From DASQFI01 sp035633215 (GTDB lineage: Bacteria > Acidobacteriota > Vicinamibacteria > Vicinamibacterales > SCN-69-37): DNA of 64,000 nt. The DNA lies in contig DASQFI010000058.1 of NCBI GenBank assembly GCA_035633215.1, positions 62,001 through 126,000 of the forward strand. Reading direction: 5' to 3'. Within the stretch, counting starts at the first letter, position 1, and the number at the start of each line of letters is the position of its first letter. The notes beneath the pieces were generated by a model. The model ran no database searches. It had not been told where the DNA came from and saw only the letters and a program-made list of their open reading frames with translations. Both the position numbers and the translations under genes were made by a program. Positions 33,712 to 43,018 of this stretch are shown one piece after another.

Positions 33712-34566
33712 TCACAACAGGGCGAATGCCAGGCACGCGCCCGCCAACGTCAGCGCAGACGTCATGGCCGCCGACAGCCACGCGCCCCGCAGATAAATCG
33801 TGGGCACCTCGGGTCGCGGCGGCAGCCCGAACTCCTCAGGAGGTCCCAGCAGCAGGAAGAACGCGTGGATGCCGCCGACAGACGAGTCCACCGGGTTGTA
33901 GATTCGGGCTTCGGCCACGCCGCGCGCGTGCAGATCGGCGACCCGCTTCTCCGCACGCGCATGGAGCTCGTCCAGCGGTCCGAACTGGATCGATTCGGTC
34001 GGGCACGCCTTCGCACACGCCGGCGTGAGGCCGTCGATCTGACGGTCGTAGCAGAACGTACACTTGAACGCTCCTCCCGCGCCGGGCAACGGGTGCGGAC
34101 GGCGATCGATCACGCCGAACGGACACCCGACGACGCAGTAGCCGCAGCCGTTGCAGATATCGTCCTGGACGTAAACCGAGCTGACCTCCGTTCGGAAGAT
34201 CGCGCCCGTCGGACAGGCCTCGAGGCAGCCGGCGTGTTCGCAGTGCTTGCAGACGTCGGAGAGAAACAGCCATCCGAATGGGTTGTGAGTCCCGTCCGTT
34301 GCCGGCCCCTCGACCTGCGGCCCCACTCGTCGATCGAGCTCCCGAAACTTCACGTGCCGCCACGTGGCGCCGCCAAGGCTGCCCGAGTTGTCGTAGGAGT
34401 GTCCCGTCCAGACCAGGCCGTCCTCGGGGACCTCGTTCCATTCCTTGCACGCCACTTCGCAGGCTTTACAGCCGATGCAGACGGTCGGGTCCGTGAAAAA
34501 GCCGACGGTCCGGCCATCGGCCACGTGTGTGTGATGCGCCTGGTTGGAGTGAAGGGGCGTTGTCAT
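33712..34566 (-). CDS. fdhB: Formate dehydrogenase iron-sulfur subunit
   Basis: 284 residues. Four [4Fe-4S] binding clusters of cysteines are seen: 'TVCIGCKACEVACKEWNEVP', 'CKHCEHAGCLEACPTGAIFR', 'ICNGCGYCVVGCPFGVIDRR' and 'CTFCYDRQIDGLTPACAKAC'. A C-terminal hydrophobic segment ('LSAAMTSALTLAGACLAFAL') should anchor it in the membrane, as in FdnH. The start overlaps the stop of the catalytic subunit (34563-34566). It wires the molybdenum/tungsten site to the NrfD-type anchor. Confidence 0.95.
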   Translation of the reverse strand: MTTPLHSNQAHHTHVADGRTVGFFTDPTVCIGCKACEVACKEWNEVPEDGLVWTGHSYDNSGSLGGATWRHVKFRELDRRVGPQVEGPATDGTHNPFGWLFLSDVCKHCEHAGCLEACPTGAIFRTEVSSVYVQDDICNGCGYCVVGCPFGVIDRRPHPLPGAGGAFKCTFCYDRQIDGLTPACAKACPTESIQFGPLDELHARAEKRVADLHARGVAEARIYNPVDSSVGGIHAFFLLLGPPEEFGLPPRPEVPTIYLRGAWLSAAMTSALTLAGACLAFALL

Positions 34567-37500
34567 GACGAATTGCCTACGACATCTCTAGTACGGGCGG
34601 TGTGGGCCCGCCACAGCTCCAGCGCTTCCGGACCTCGAGGCCGGCGCCCGGGCAGGACATCGCAGAGGAGTCCCTTGGCTTCCATGATCCGAACGTTCGG
34701 TTCCTCGGAAATCGCGAGCAGATCGTTGGCCGAATCTCCTGTCACGAGACCGCGCGATCCCCAGTGGTAGGGGACGCCGACTTGATGGACCGTCTTGCCG
34801 TCGATACGGAGCGGGCGGATCCGAGCGGTCACCAGGGCGCGCGCCTCGACGATGCCGCGCATGGTCAGGATGGTGAGCCAGCCTCCAGGCTCGATCCCGC
34901 GCTCGGCCGCCAGCTCTGGTGAGATCTCGCAGAAGAACTCCGGCTGCAGCTCCGCGAGATGGGGAAGCGTGCGTGACATTCCGCCCGCCGTATGATGCTC
35001 CGTCAGCCGGTACGTGGTCATCACATACGGAAAACGTGGATCGGGGGAGCCTGCGTACTGGTTGTCCGGCCGCTCTTTCTTTATCGCTGCGGGGTTGATC
35101 GGTTGTGCGGGGTAGAGGGGATTCGAGATCGGAGACTCGAGCGGCTCGTAATGCGTCGGCAACGGGCCGTCGACGAGACCCTTGGGGACCCAGATCCAGC
35201 CGCATCCGTCCGGATGCATGATGAACGGCTTATCGCCGGCGAGCGCGGCGTCTCCCTCGGCGGCAGGTGGGGGCTGGTAGTCCGGCGGCTTCGTCTTCGT
35301 GAAGTCGGGCGTATCGAGACCCGTCCACGTGTGGCTGACCGCGTCCCACCAGACCAGCTTCTTTCGCTCGCTCCACGGACGCCCGTCCGGGCGAGCCGAC
35401 GCACGGTTATAAAGGACGCGGCGGTCTGCCGGCCACGCGAAGCCCCACCCGTGACCGTATGAGTCGCGGGGCTGCCGCTGGCCTGCCCGGTTCTCGCCGG
35501 AATGTGGGAAGACGCCGGAATAGATCCAGCAGCCGCACGCGGTGGACCCATCGGCTTTCAGCTCGCCAAACCCGCCTAGCAGTGTGCGATCCGGTCCGGT
35601 GTAGCCGTTGATCTCCTGCAGGATCTCTTCGACGCGTGGCTCTCGCTGAATGCCGGTCACAGAATAATCCCAGGTCAACGCGTTGAGCCCGGCGTTCCGC
35701 GGGCGCCGATCTCGGCTCGCTTTCTCTTTCAGCCGGGTGCCGAGGTGGTACATGAACCAGGTCTCGCTGCGCGCATCCCCTGGTGGATCGACGGCCTTCT
35801 CGTGCCACTGGAGCAGCCGCTGCGTGTTCGTGAAACATCCGTCCTTCTCGGCGTGACCGGCCGCCGGTAGCAGGAAGACCTCGGTGCCAATTTCCTCGGT
35901 CACGAGCTCGCCGCGCTCGACTTCGGGCGAGTCGTACCAAAAGGATGCCGTCTCGATTTCGACCATGTCGCGGACGACGAGCCATTTGAGCTTGGCCAGA
36001 GCCTTGCGCTCCAGCCGTGCGTTCGGGGCCGCGACGGCGGGATTCTGTCCCATGACGAAGAGGCCTTCGACCTTGCCGTCCATCATGTCCAGCCAGTAAC
36101 CCTGGTGTGAGTGGTCGCCGGTCACTCGCGGCAGCCACCCGAATCCCCAGTCGTTGTCACTGGTCGCGGCGTTGCCGTAATACGCCTTCAGCAGGCTGAC
36201 AATGTACTTGTCGAGGTTCGACCACCAGCCCGTTCTGTCCCGATACTGATTGATGTATGCGGCCAGCGTGGTCGAATCCGGCCCGAACCTCGGCATCGCG
36301 AGATAGCCGGGAAGAATGTCAAAGAGCGTGGGAATGTCGGTCGAGCCCTGGATCGAGGCGTGGCCCCGGAGCGCCAGAATGCCGCCTCCCGGCCGCCCGA
36401 TGTTGCCGAGCAGCAGCTGCAGGATCGCCGCCGCTCGAATGATCTGCACGCCCGTCGAATGCTGGGTCCATCCGACGGCATAACAGATCGCGCCGGTCTT
36501 CTCCGGTCCCGATGCGGAACAGTAGGCCTCGGCAATCTCGAGGAAACGCTCCTTCGGGACGCCGCAGTACTGCTCGACCATCTCGGGGGTGTACCGGGCG
36601 AAGTGTCTCTTCAGGACCTGGTACACACACCGGGGATGTTCGAGCGTCGGATCCCGGTCGTAGTCCGCCACGTCGGTGGCGGATCTGCCGCTGTCCTTCG
36701 TGTGACCGCCCGGCACCTGCGCGTCCTCGGACGTCGGCCCGGCCGCCCCCGGACGTCGCTGAAAGAACCACGTGCTCGGTTCGTATTTGCCGGTCGGATC
36801 CCAGCCCGAAAACAGACCGCCGAGCTCCTCCGAGTCGCGGACGTCGTCTGGCAGGATCGCCGAGGCGTTGGTGTAAGGGACGATGTATTCGCGAAACTCT
36901 TTTCCGCGATCGAGCACGTAGTGGATGAGACCGCCGAGAAACAACAGATCCGATCCAGCTCGGAGTGGCGCCCAGACAGTCGCCATCGCCGACGTGCGGC
37001 TGAAACGCGGATCCACGTGGATGACGTGCGCGCCACGCTCGCGTGCCTCGATCACCCATTGGAAGCCCACGGGGTGGTTCTCCGCCATGTTGGACCCCAT
37101 GATCAGGATGGCGTCCGAGTTCACGAGATCGCTGGGCGCCGTCGTCGCGCCTCCCCGGCCGAATGACGTGCCCAGACCGGGCACGGTGGAGCTATGTCAT
37201 ATCCGCGCCTGGTTGCTGATGCAGACCATGCCGAGGCCCGCGGCGAAGAGCTTCTTGATCAGATAGTTCTCTTCGTTGTCGAGCGTGGCGCCGCCGAGAT
37301 GCGCCATCGCGGTCGTCTGCATGAGCGACTGGCCATCTCGTTCCTCGACGAACGTCCGCTCACGCGTGTCCCACACGCGGTTGGCAATCATGTCCATCGC
37401 CGTCTCGAGGTCGAGCGTTTCCCAGCGGGTCGAGTACGGTTTCCGATACTTGACGCGCGTTTGCCGGCCCGCGTGCGTGAGCAACTCGAAACTGTTCGAA

Positions 37501-37757
37501 CCCTTCGGGCACAGCCGCCCGCGGGAGACGGGCGACGCCGGGTCCCCTTCGATCGACACGAGCGTGCCGTCGCGGTGATACACGAGCTGACCGCAGCCCA
37601 CGGCGCAATACGGACAGACCGACCGCGAGAATTGAGCACCGTGATTCTTCGGCAGCAGCGCACGCGTCCTGGCACTTCTGGCCTCGAGACCGGTGCCATC
37701 GTGGCCGTGAAGGATCTGTTGCGCCAGAGGCCAGCCGTCGAGCAGGTGCTTGAACAT
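34563..37757 (-). CDS. fdhA: Selenocysteine formate dehydrogenase, catalytic subunit
   Basis: 1064 residues if the in-frame TGA at 37197-37199 is read as selenocysteine (residue 187, context 'CISNQARI-U-HSSTVPGLG'). This is exactly where FdnG/FdhF proteins have Sec or Cys. Start ATG 37757 follows GGAGG. The [4Fe-4S] motif 'CPYCAVGC' (Cys48, 51, 55) and 'GRLCPKGSNS' precede it. The molybdopterin parts follow: 'GSNMAENHPVGFQWVIEARE', 'CYAVGWTQHSTGVQIIRAAA', 'RPGGGILALRGHASIQGSTD', C-terminal 'PYHWGSRGLVTGDSANDL'. No Tat signal is apparent, so a cytoplasmic-facing site is likely. It oxidises formate to CO2, or the reverse. Confidence 0.95.
37167..37199 (-). promoter_or_regulatory. bSECIS element and selenocysteine UGA codon
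   Basis: On the minus strand TGA (37199-37197) is followed after 11 bases by the stem CGTGCCC/GGGCACG (37185-37179 with 37173-37167) closing the loop GGTCT. The loop sequence and the spacing match the E. coli fdhF SECIS hairpin read by SelB. Confidence 0.9.
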
Positions 37758-38096
37758 CACAGTTTCCTCCCCAGCGCAGGTTGCGGCTGGCGTGTTGGAA
37801 TGGGCGTCGTGCCCGGCATCGTGAGACGGGAGAACAGTATGGACCAGAGGCCGTACCACTGCCAGCTCCGGAGCGCCGCCCGCAAACGAGCCGAAGCCGA
37901 GCACTCCGTCCATTTGTGGGTCCCTGGAACAATTGGCTCCCGCGACACTGATCGCACGGCGATTCGCGCTGTCCTGTACGACGAAAAGGTGCACAGTCGT
38001 GCGATACGATCCTGCATCGTGAGAGCTGGCACCGGCATGGTGGGGGCTGGATTGGTCAAGCCGTCTACGGTGGCACGTGTGAGGCGGTGATGAGCT
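37758..38096. other. Divergent intergenic region between fdhA and the dehydrogenase pair
   Basis: 339 bases hold the promoters of two divergent operons. The minus-strand frame of fdhA stays open upstream to 37994 but has no similarity to formate dehydrogenase and lacks a ribosome site, so I treat it as leader. No clear operator palindrome was found. Confidence 0.5.
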
Positions 38097-38960
38097 ATGG
38101 CGAAAATCGGATTCCTGGGACTCGGGGAGATGGGCACGCCGATGGCCAGGCGTTTACGTCGCGCCGGTCATGACATGGTGGTCTGGAATCGCAGTCCGGA
38201 GCGGACCGTGCCCTTGGTGCAGGAAGGCGCCGCGGTTGCGCCTTCACCGGCGAAGGCCGTCACGGGATCGGACTTCGTTATCACCATGCTCGCGACACCG
38301 GAGGCGCTCGAGCAGGTCTTGTTCGGGACCGGGGGACTGGCTCCAGCGCTTTCTCGTGGCCAGGTTCTGATCGACATGTCGACCGTGGGGCCAGACGAGA
38401 TCAGCTCCGTCGCCGCTCGATTGCCACAAGGCGCATCCCTCGTCGACGCCCCCGTTCGAGGCAGTGTGCCCCAGGCCGAGTCGGGCCGCCTCGAGGTGTT
38501 CGTCGGTGCGACCGACGAGGACTACGCGCGCGTGCGGCCGATCCTGGAATCTTTTGGTTCGGTACGGCATACAGGTGGCCCGGGCTCGGGAGCGGCCATG
38601 AAGCTTGTGGCCAACCTGGCCTTGGGCGCGGCGATCGTGACCCTCGGAGAAGCGCTCGCTCTCGGAGAGTCTCTCGAGCTCAAACGCGACGTCCTACTCG
38701 ATACCCTCATGGGCTCGCCCATCGGACCGATCGTGAACGCCAAGAGAGCCAACGTCGAGTCTGGTCGGTTCGCGCCCAGCTTCAGACTGCGGCATGCCGC
38801 GAAAGACCTGAGGCTCGTCATGGAAGCCGCAGCCGCCAGGGGCCGCGATCTCAAACAGGCCCGGGCGAATCGCGCCTGGCTGGACGAAGCCGCGGAGCGC
38901 GGCGCGGCCGACCTCGACTTTTCGGCGGTCGTGGCGACGATCCGCGGAGAGGACCGATGA
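38097..38960 (+). CDS. 3-hydroxyisobutyrate dehydrogenase-family NAD(P) oxidoreductase
   Basis: 287 residues. Rossmann motif 'IGFLGLGEMGTPMARRL', the substrate-binding 'DAPVRGSVPQAESGRLEVFV' (normally DAPVSGG) and the catalytic Lys in 'GSGAAMKLVANLALGAAIVT'. The C-terminal helical domain ends 'RGAADLDFSAVVATIRGE', as in glyoxylate/succinic-semialdehyde reductases and imine reductases of this group. The substrate is not determinable. The stop overlaps the next start (ATGA at 38957), so it acts together with the aldo/keto reductase. Confidence 0.9.
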   Translation: MAKIGFLGLGEMGTPMARRLRRAGHDMVVWNRSPERTVPLVQEGAAVAPSPAKAVTGSDFVITMLATPEALEQVLFGTGGLAPALSRGQVLIDMSTVGPDEISSVAARLPQGASLVDAPVRGSVPQAESGRLEVFVGATDEDYARVRPILESFGSVRHTGGPGSGAAMKLVANLALGAAIVTLGEALALGESLELKRDVLLDTLMGSPIGPIVNAKRANVESGRFAPSFRLRHAAKDLRLVMEAAAARGRDLKQARANRAWLDEAAERGAADLDFSAVVATIRGEDR

Positions 38961-40039
38961 AGCACAGAACACTGGGACATACGGGACTTATCGTGAGCGA
39001 GGTGGCGCTCGGCAGCATGCAGTTCGGCGGCAAGATGAACATGGGCAACCTGGGCCAGGAGGACACCACGCGGATGATGAAGCTGGCTCTGGACCGTGGC
39101 ATCAATTTCATCGACACGGCCGACGTCTACAGCCTGGGTGAGAGCGAGACACTACTGGGCAACGCCTTGAAGGGCATCCGGCAAGAGATCGTCCTGGCCA
39201 CAAAAGTCCGGCTTCCCATGGGCGAGAACTTCAATCGGAGCGGCGCGACCCGCGTGAACATCATGCGCGAAGTGGAAGGCAGTCTCAGGCGGCTCCAGAC
39301 CGATTACATCGATCTGTACCAGGTCCACGGATGGGATAGCACCACGCCGCTCGAGGAGACCCTGCGGACGCTCGACGATCTCGTGCGCCACGGGAAGGTC
39401 CGCTATATCGGGCTCTCCAACCTCATGTCGTGGCAGGCGGCCACCGCGGTCATGCTGCAGAACCGCCTGGGGTTGGAGAGATATGTGACGGCACAGATGT
39501 ACTACAGCCTGGTTGGCCGAGGCCTCGAATATGAGTTCCAATCGTTCGCCGAGTACCACGACATCGGCATCCTGGTCTGGAGTCCGCTCGCCGGTGGTTT
39601 CCTGGCGGGCAAGTACAGCCGCAACAACCCGCCGCCTGCCGGGAGCCGCTTCGCCGACGCAGGTCAGTTCGTGCCCTTCGACAGAGAGATGGGCTACCGC
39701 GTCGTGGATGCGCTGAAAGAGGTGGCCGCACGTCATGACGCCAGCCCGGCGCGTGTAGCGATCGCATGGCTGCTCAGCCGGCCAGCTGTGAGCAGCGTGA
39801 TCGTCGCTGCCCGAAAAGCCGAGCAACTCGAAGACAACATCGCTGCCGTAGACCTTCGGCTCTCGGACGATGACGTCCGGCAACTCGACGCGGCGTCGGA
39901 TCCAGGTATTCCCTATCCAAAGTGGATGGTCCTTCAGCTCGACACCGCGGAGGATCCACGTTCCAGGATCCTGCATCCTGAGCGCTACGTGGAGGGTGGT
40001 CCCTGGAAGGACCTTCGCGGGACCCAGTGGTCCGGGTGA
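38957..40039 (+). CDS. Aldo/keto reductase
   Basis: 360 residues with a typical TIM-barrel AKR sequence: 'MKHRTLGHTGLIVSEVALGS', 'GINFIDTADVYSLGESETLL' with catalytic Asp and Tyr, 'IVLATKVRLPMG' with the Lys, 'YIDLYQVHGWDSTTPLEETL' with the His, and 'IAWLLSRPAVSSVIVAARKA' near the NADPH site. It reduces aldehydes or ketones. The overlap with the upstream dehydrogenase suggests sequential carbonyl reduction. It is somewhat longer at the C-terminus than average (about 330). Confidence 0.92.
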   Translation: MKHRTLGHTGLIVSEVALGSMQFGGKMNMGNLGQEDTTRMMKLALDRGINFIDTADVYSLGESETLLGNALKGIRQEIVLATKVRLPMGENFNRSGATRVNIMREVEGSLRRLQTDYIDLYQVHGWDSTTPLEETLRTLDDLVRHGKVRYIGLSNLMSWQAATAVMLQNRLGLERYVTAQMYYSLVGRGLEYEFQSFAEYHDIGILVWSPLAGGFLAGKYSRNNPPPAGSRFADAGQFVPFDREMGYRVVDALKEVAARHDASPARVAIAWLLSRPAVSSVIVAARKAEQLEDNIAAVDLRLSDDDVRQLDAASDPGIPYPKWMVLQLDTAEDPRSRILHPERYVEGGPWKDLRGTQWSG

Positions 40040-40187
40040 ACGTCAGTCGGCTCAGCCGCTCCCCAAGCTTTCGGGCATCACGCTCGCCCCGGTCGGTCAA
40101 CGGCAAATCGGTACGTCCTGTGTGCCGGCCCGTCAGACTCCAGGCCGTCTCAGCGTGTCTGACCAGATAAAGGATGCGGCGATGCAT
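40035..40187 (-). pseudogene. 5' remnant of a histidine phosphatase gene
   Basis: From ATG 40187 the minus strand reads 'RRILYLVRHAETAWSLTGRH', 'TGRTDLPLTDRGERDARKLG' and 'ERLSRL', the RHG-type start of a phosphoglycerate-mutase-like phosphatase. It then enters the antisense of the aldo/keto reductase gene and loses all similarity. Three quarters of the protein are gone. Confidence 0.75.
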
Positions 40188-40200
40188 GGGCTAGAGATAC

Positions 40201-40235
40201 TTGATATAGAAGACTTGTGGCATTGGACTTAATTC
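40201..40235 (+). promoter_or_regulatory. AT-rich promoter-like segment before pgm
   Basis: An island of low GC in this region (TTGATATAGA ... TTAATTC) lies 22-56 bases upstream of the pgm start. TTGATA could act as a -35, but no -10 at ideal spacing is evident. Confidence 0.3.
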
Positions 40236-40256
40236 TTTCCGATCTGGGATGAAGGC

Positions 40257-41930
40257 GTGCCCGGTTCCGTAGACACTCACTCGCGCAAGTCGCCCCTGGC
40301 TGGCCTCCCTGCCCCAACAGAGCTGTTGATCGACGTGGCCCGGCTCGAGCGCGAGTACTTCGACCGCCGCCCGGATCTGAGCGACCCCAGCCAGATCGTC
40401 AGCTTCGGGACCAGCGGCCACCGGGGCTCACCACGACGCGGCACGTTTACGGAAGCGCATATTCTGGCGATCACTCAAGCCATCTGCGACTACCGGCGCG
40501 GCGCCGGCACCGACGGCCCGCTCTACATGGGCAAGGACACGCATGCCCTATCCGGCCCGGCCCAACGCACCGCGCTCGAAGTTCTCGCCGCGAACAACGT
40601 GGAGACGGTGATCCAACGAGACGACGGCGTGACCCCAACGCCGGTGATTTCGCGGGCCATCCTCGTGTACAACCGAGGCCGCAAGACGCACCTCGCCGAT
40701 GGGATCGTGATCACGCCGTCGCACAACCCACCAGAGGACGGCGGCTTCAAGTACAACCCGCCGAACGGCGGCCCTGCCGACACAGAGGTGACGCGTTGGG
40801 TTGAGAACCGGGCCAACGAGCTCCTGCGAGGGAACAACATCGGCGTCAAGCGCGTGCCGTTCGCCGCGGCCATCAAGGCGTCAAGCACCCACCAGGAGGA
40901 TTTTGTCCTGCCGTACGTCCGCGATCTCAGAAACGTTGTCGACGTCGATGCCATTCGCGCGGCCGGCCTCAAGCTGGGCGTCGATCCGCTTGGTGGTGCG
41001 GCGAGATCGTACTGGGAGCCGATCAACACCGAATATGGGTTGGAGATCACCGTCGTCAACCCCGCGATCGATCCGACGTTTTCGTTCATGACGGTCGATC
41101 ACGACGGCGTGATCCGCATGGATTGCTCGAGCCCCTACGCCATGGCCCGGCTCGTTCGGCTCAAAGATGAATACCGCGTGGCATTCGCGAACGACCCGGA
41201 CGCCGACCGCCATGGGATCGTCACACCGTCGACGGGGTTGATGAATCCGAATCACTATCTTGCGGTGGCCATCCGCTACCTGCTGACGCATCGGCCCATG
41301 TGGCCGGCGCGCGCCGCGATCGGCAAGACGCTGGTCAGCAGCAGCATGATTGACAAGGTCGTGAACCACCTGGGCCGCAGGCTGTCGGAAGTTCCCGTGG
41401 GCTTCAAGTGGTTCGTCTCGGGGTTGATCGACGGATCGACTTGTTTCGGCGGTGAGGAGAGTGCCGGCGCGAGCTTCCTGCGGCACGACGGCACCGTGTG
41501 GACCACCGACAAAGACGGACCGATCATGGACCTGTTGGCGGCCGAAATCACGGCCCGTACGGGGAAGGACCCAGGCGAACACTATGGCGAACTCACGGCT
41601 CAGTTCGGCGTGCCCTACTACACGCGCATCGACGCGCCTGCAACGCCGGAGCAGAAAGCGAGGCTGAAGGAGCTGTCGCCGGAGGCCGTCGCGGAATCGA
41701 GCCTGGCAGGCGAGCCGATCATCGGCAAGCTGACGCGCGCCCCTGGCAACGGCGCGTCGATAGGAGGTTTGAAAGTCGTGACCGCCAGCGGTTGGTTTGC
41801 GGCCCGGCCGTCGGGCACGGAGAACATCTACAAAGTGTACGCGGAAAGCTTCAAAGATCCGTCACACCTGAATGCAATCGTGACAGAGGCCGAGGGGATT
41901 GTGACCAAGGCGCTCGAGGTGACCCGATGA
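40257..41930 (+). CDS. pgm: Phosphoglucomutase (alpha-D-glucose-phosphate specific)
   Basis: 557 residues from GTG 40257. It interconverts glucose-1-P and glucose-6-P. The phosphoserine loop is 'ITPSHNPPEDGG' with Ser155, metal loop 'FANDPDADRHGI', sugar loop 'FGGEESAGASFL', and the phosphate-binding end 'SGWFAARPSGTENIYKVYAE'. 'SFGTSGHRGSPRRGTFTEAH' at the start identifies the bacterial Pgm type. It is first in an overlapping operon pgm-tal-pgi-rpiB; its TGA shares bases with the transaldolase ATG. It would feed glycogen- or glucoamylase-derived glucose phosphates into the pathway. Confidence 0.96.
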   Translation: MPGSVDTHSRKSPLAGLPAPTELLIDVARLEREYFDRRPDLSDPSQIVSFGTSGHRGSPRRGTFTEAHILAITQAICDYRRGAGTDGPLYMGKDTHALSGPAQRTALEVLAANNVETVIQRDDGVTPTPVISRAILVYNRGRKTHLADGIVITPSHNPPEDGGFKYNPPNGGPADTEVTRWVENRANELLRGNNIGVKRVPFAAAIKASSTHQEDFVLPYVRDLRNVVDVDAIRAAGLKLGVDPLGGAARSYWEPINTEYGLEITVVNPAIDPTFSFMTVDHDGVIRMDCSSPYAMARLVRLKDEYRVAFANDPDADRHGIVTPSTGLMNPNHYLAVAIRYLLTHRPMWPARAAIGKTLVSSSMIDKVVNHLGRRLSEVPVGFKWFVSGLIDGSTCFGGEESAGASFLRHDGTVWTTDKDGPIMDLLAAEITARTGKDPGEHYGELTAQFGVPYYTRIDAPATPEQKARLKELSPEAVAESSLAGEPIIGKLTRAPGNGASIGGLKVVTASGWFAARPSGTENIYKVYAESFKDPSHLNAIVTEAEGIVTKALEVTR

Positions 41931-43018
41931 AAGCAACGCAACTACTCCACAATTTGGGCCAGCGCATCTGGATCGACAACATCACACGCGAACTGTTGGA
42001 TAGCGGCACGCTCGAGCGCTACATCAACGAACTCTCGGTCACGGGACTGACGTCGAACCCGACGATCTTCGACCACGCGATTAAGGGCAGCACCGCGTAC
42101 GACGCTGCGATTCGCGAGAAGGCGACCAGCGGCAAATCAGGCGAGGCACTCTTCTTCGAGTTGGCGCTGGAGGACCTCACCCGGGCCGCCGCCTTGTTCC
42201 GGCCAGTCTATGACCAGACCACCGGTGCGGACGGCTGGGTGTCGTTGGAAGTATCGCCGTTGCTGGCGTACGACACGGCCAGCACCGTCATGGCAGCCAA
42301 GCATCTGCATGCGCGGGCAGGGCAAGCGAACGTGTTCATCAAGATCCCTGGCACGAAGGAAGGTCTGCCCGCCATCGAGGAGGCCATCTTTGCCGGGGTG
42401 CCGGTCAACGTCACGCTGTTGTTCTCCCACGAGCACTACGTGGCCGCTGCCGAGGCGTTCCTGCGCGGTGTCGAGCGCCGCATTGAGGCCGGCCTTCCGC
42501 CCACCGTCGGTTCTGTTGCCTCGGTGTTCATCAGCCGCTGGGACGCTGCGGTGGCCGACAAGGTCCCTGATTCGCTGCGCGGCCAGCTCGGCATCGCCAT
42601 AGCCAAGCGCGCGTACGCGGCATACCGTGCCCTGCTCGACTCTCCACGCTATCAGCGGATTGTCAACGCCGGGGCGCGCCCTCAACGGCTTCTGTGGGCA
42701 AGCACGGGAACCAAAGATCCCAAGGCGTCCGACATTCTTTACATCAAGGCCCTCGCTGCGCCTCTTACGGTGAACACCATGCCCGAGGCCACCTTGAAAG
42801 CCTTCGCTGACCACGGCGAATTGGGCACCATCCTTCCCGTAAACGGTGGCGACTCCGAGGCAGTCTTAGGGGAGTTTGCCAAGGCCGGCATCGATGTCGA
42901 CGTCCTCGCTGCCCAGCTTCAGGATGAAGGAGCGAAATCGTTCGTCAACTCCTGGAACGACCTGATGGCCGTCATCACCTCCAAGAGGACTGCGCTGAAA
43001 GAGGCAATGGCCAGATGA
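41927..43018 (+). CDS. tal: Transaldolase
   Basis: 363 residues; the ATG overlaps the pgm stop. The TalAB/bacterial long type is recognised by 'LGQRIWIDNITRELLDSGTL', 'VTGLTSNPTIFDHAIKGSTA', the Schiff-base Lys139 in 'NVFIKIPGTKEGLPAIEEAI', 'PVNVTLLFSHEHYVAAAEAF', 'PTVGSVASVFISRWD' and 'LWASTGTKDP'. It moves a dihydroxyacetone unit between sugar phosphates in the non-oxidative pentose phosphate pathway. The stop overlaps the pgi start. Confidence 0.96.
   Translation: MKATQLLHNLGQRIWIDNITRELLDSGTLERYINELSVTGLTSNPTIFDHAIKGSTAYDAAIREKATSGKSGEALFFELALEDLTRAAALFRPVYDQTTGADGWVSLEVSPLLAYDTASTVMAAKHLHARAGQANVFIKIPGTKEGLPAIEEAIFAGVPVNVTLLFSHEHYVAAAEAFLRGVERRIEAGLPPTVGSVASVFISRWDAAVADKVPDSLRGQLGIAIAKRAYAAYRALLDSPRYQRIVNAGARPQRLLWASTGTKDPKASDILYIKALAAPLTVNTMPEATLKAFADHGELGTILPVNGGDSEAVLGEFAKAGIDVDVLAAQLQDEGAKSFVNSWNDLMAVITSKRTALKEAMAR

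Noticed and set aside
33298..34770. 490-codon plus-strand frame over the formate dehydrogenase operon
   Set aside because: Low-complexity Arg/Ala text antisense to two certain genes.
37197..37994. Separate short formate dehydrogenase gene ending at 37197
   Set aside because: The TGA is in the Sec position with a SECIS hairpin, and both parts are one protein; upstream of 37757 there is no similarity.
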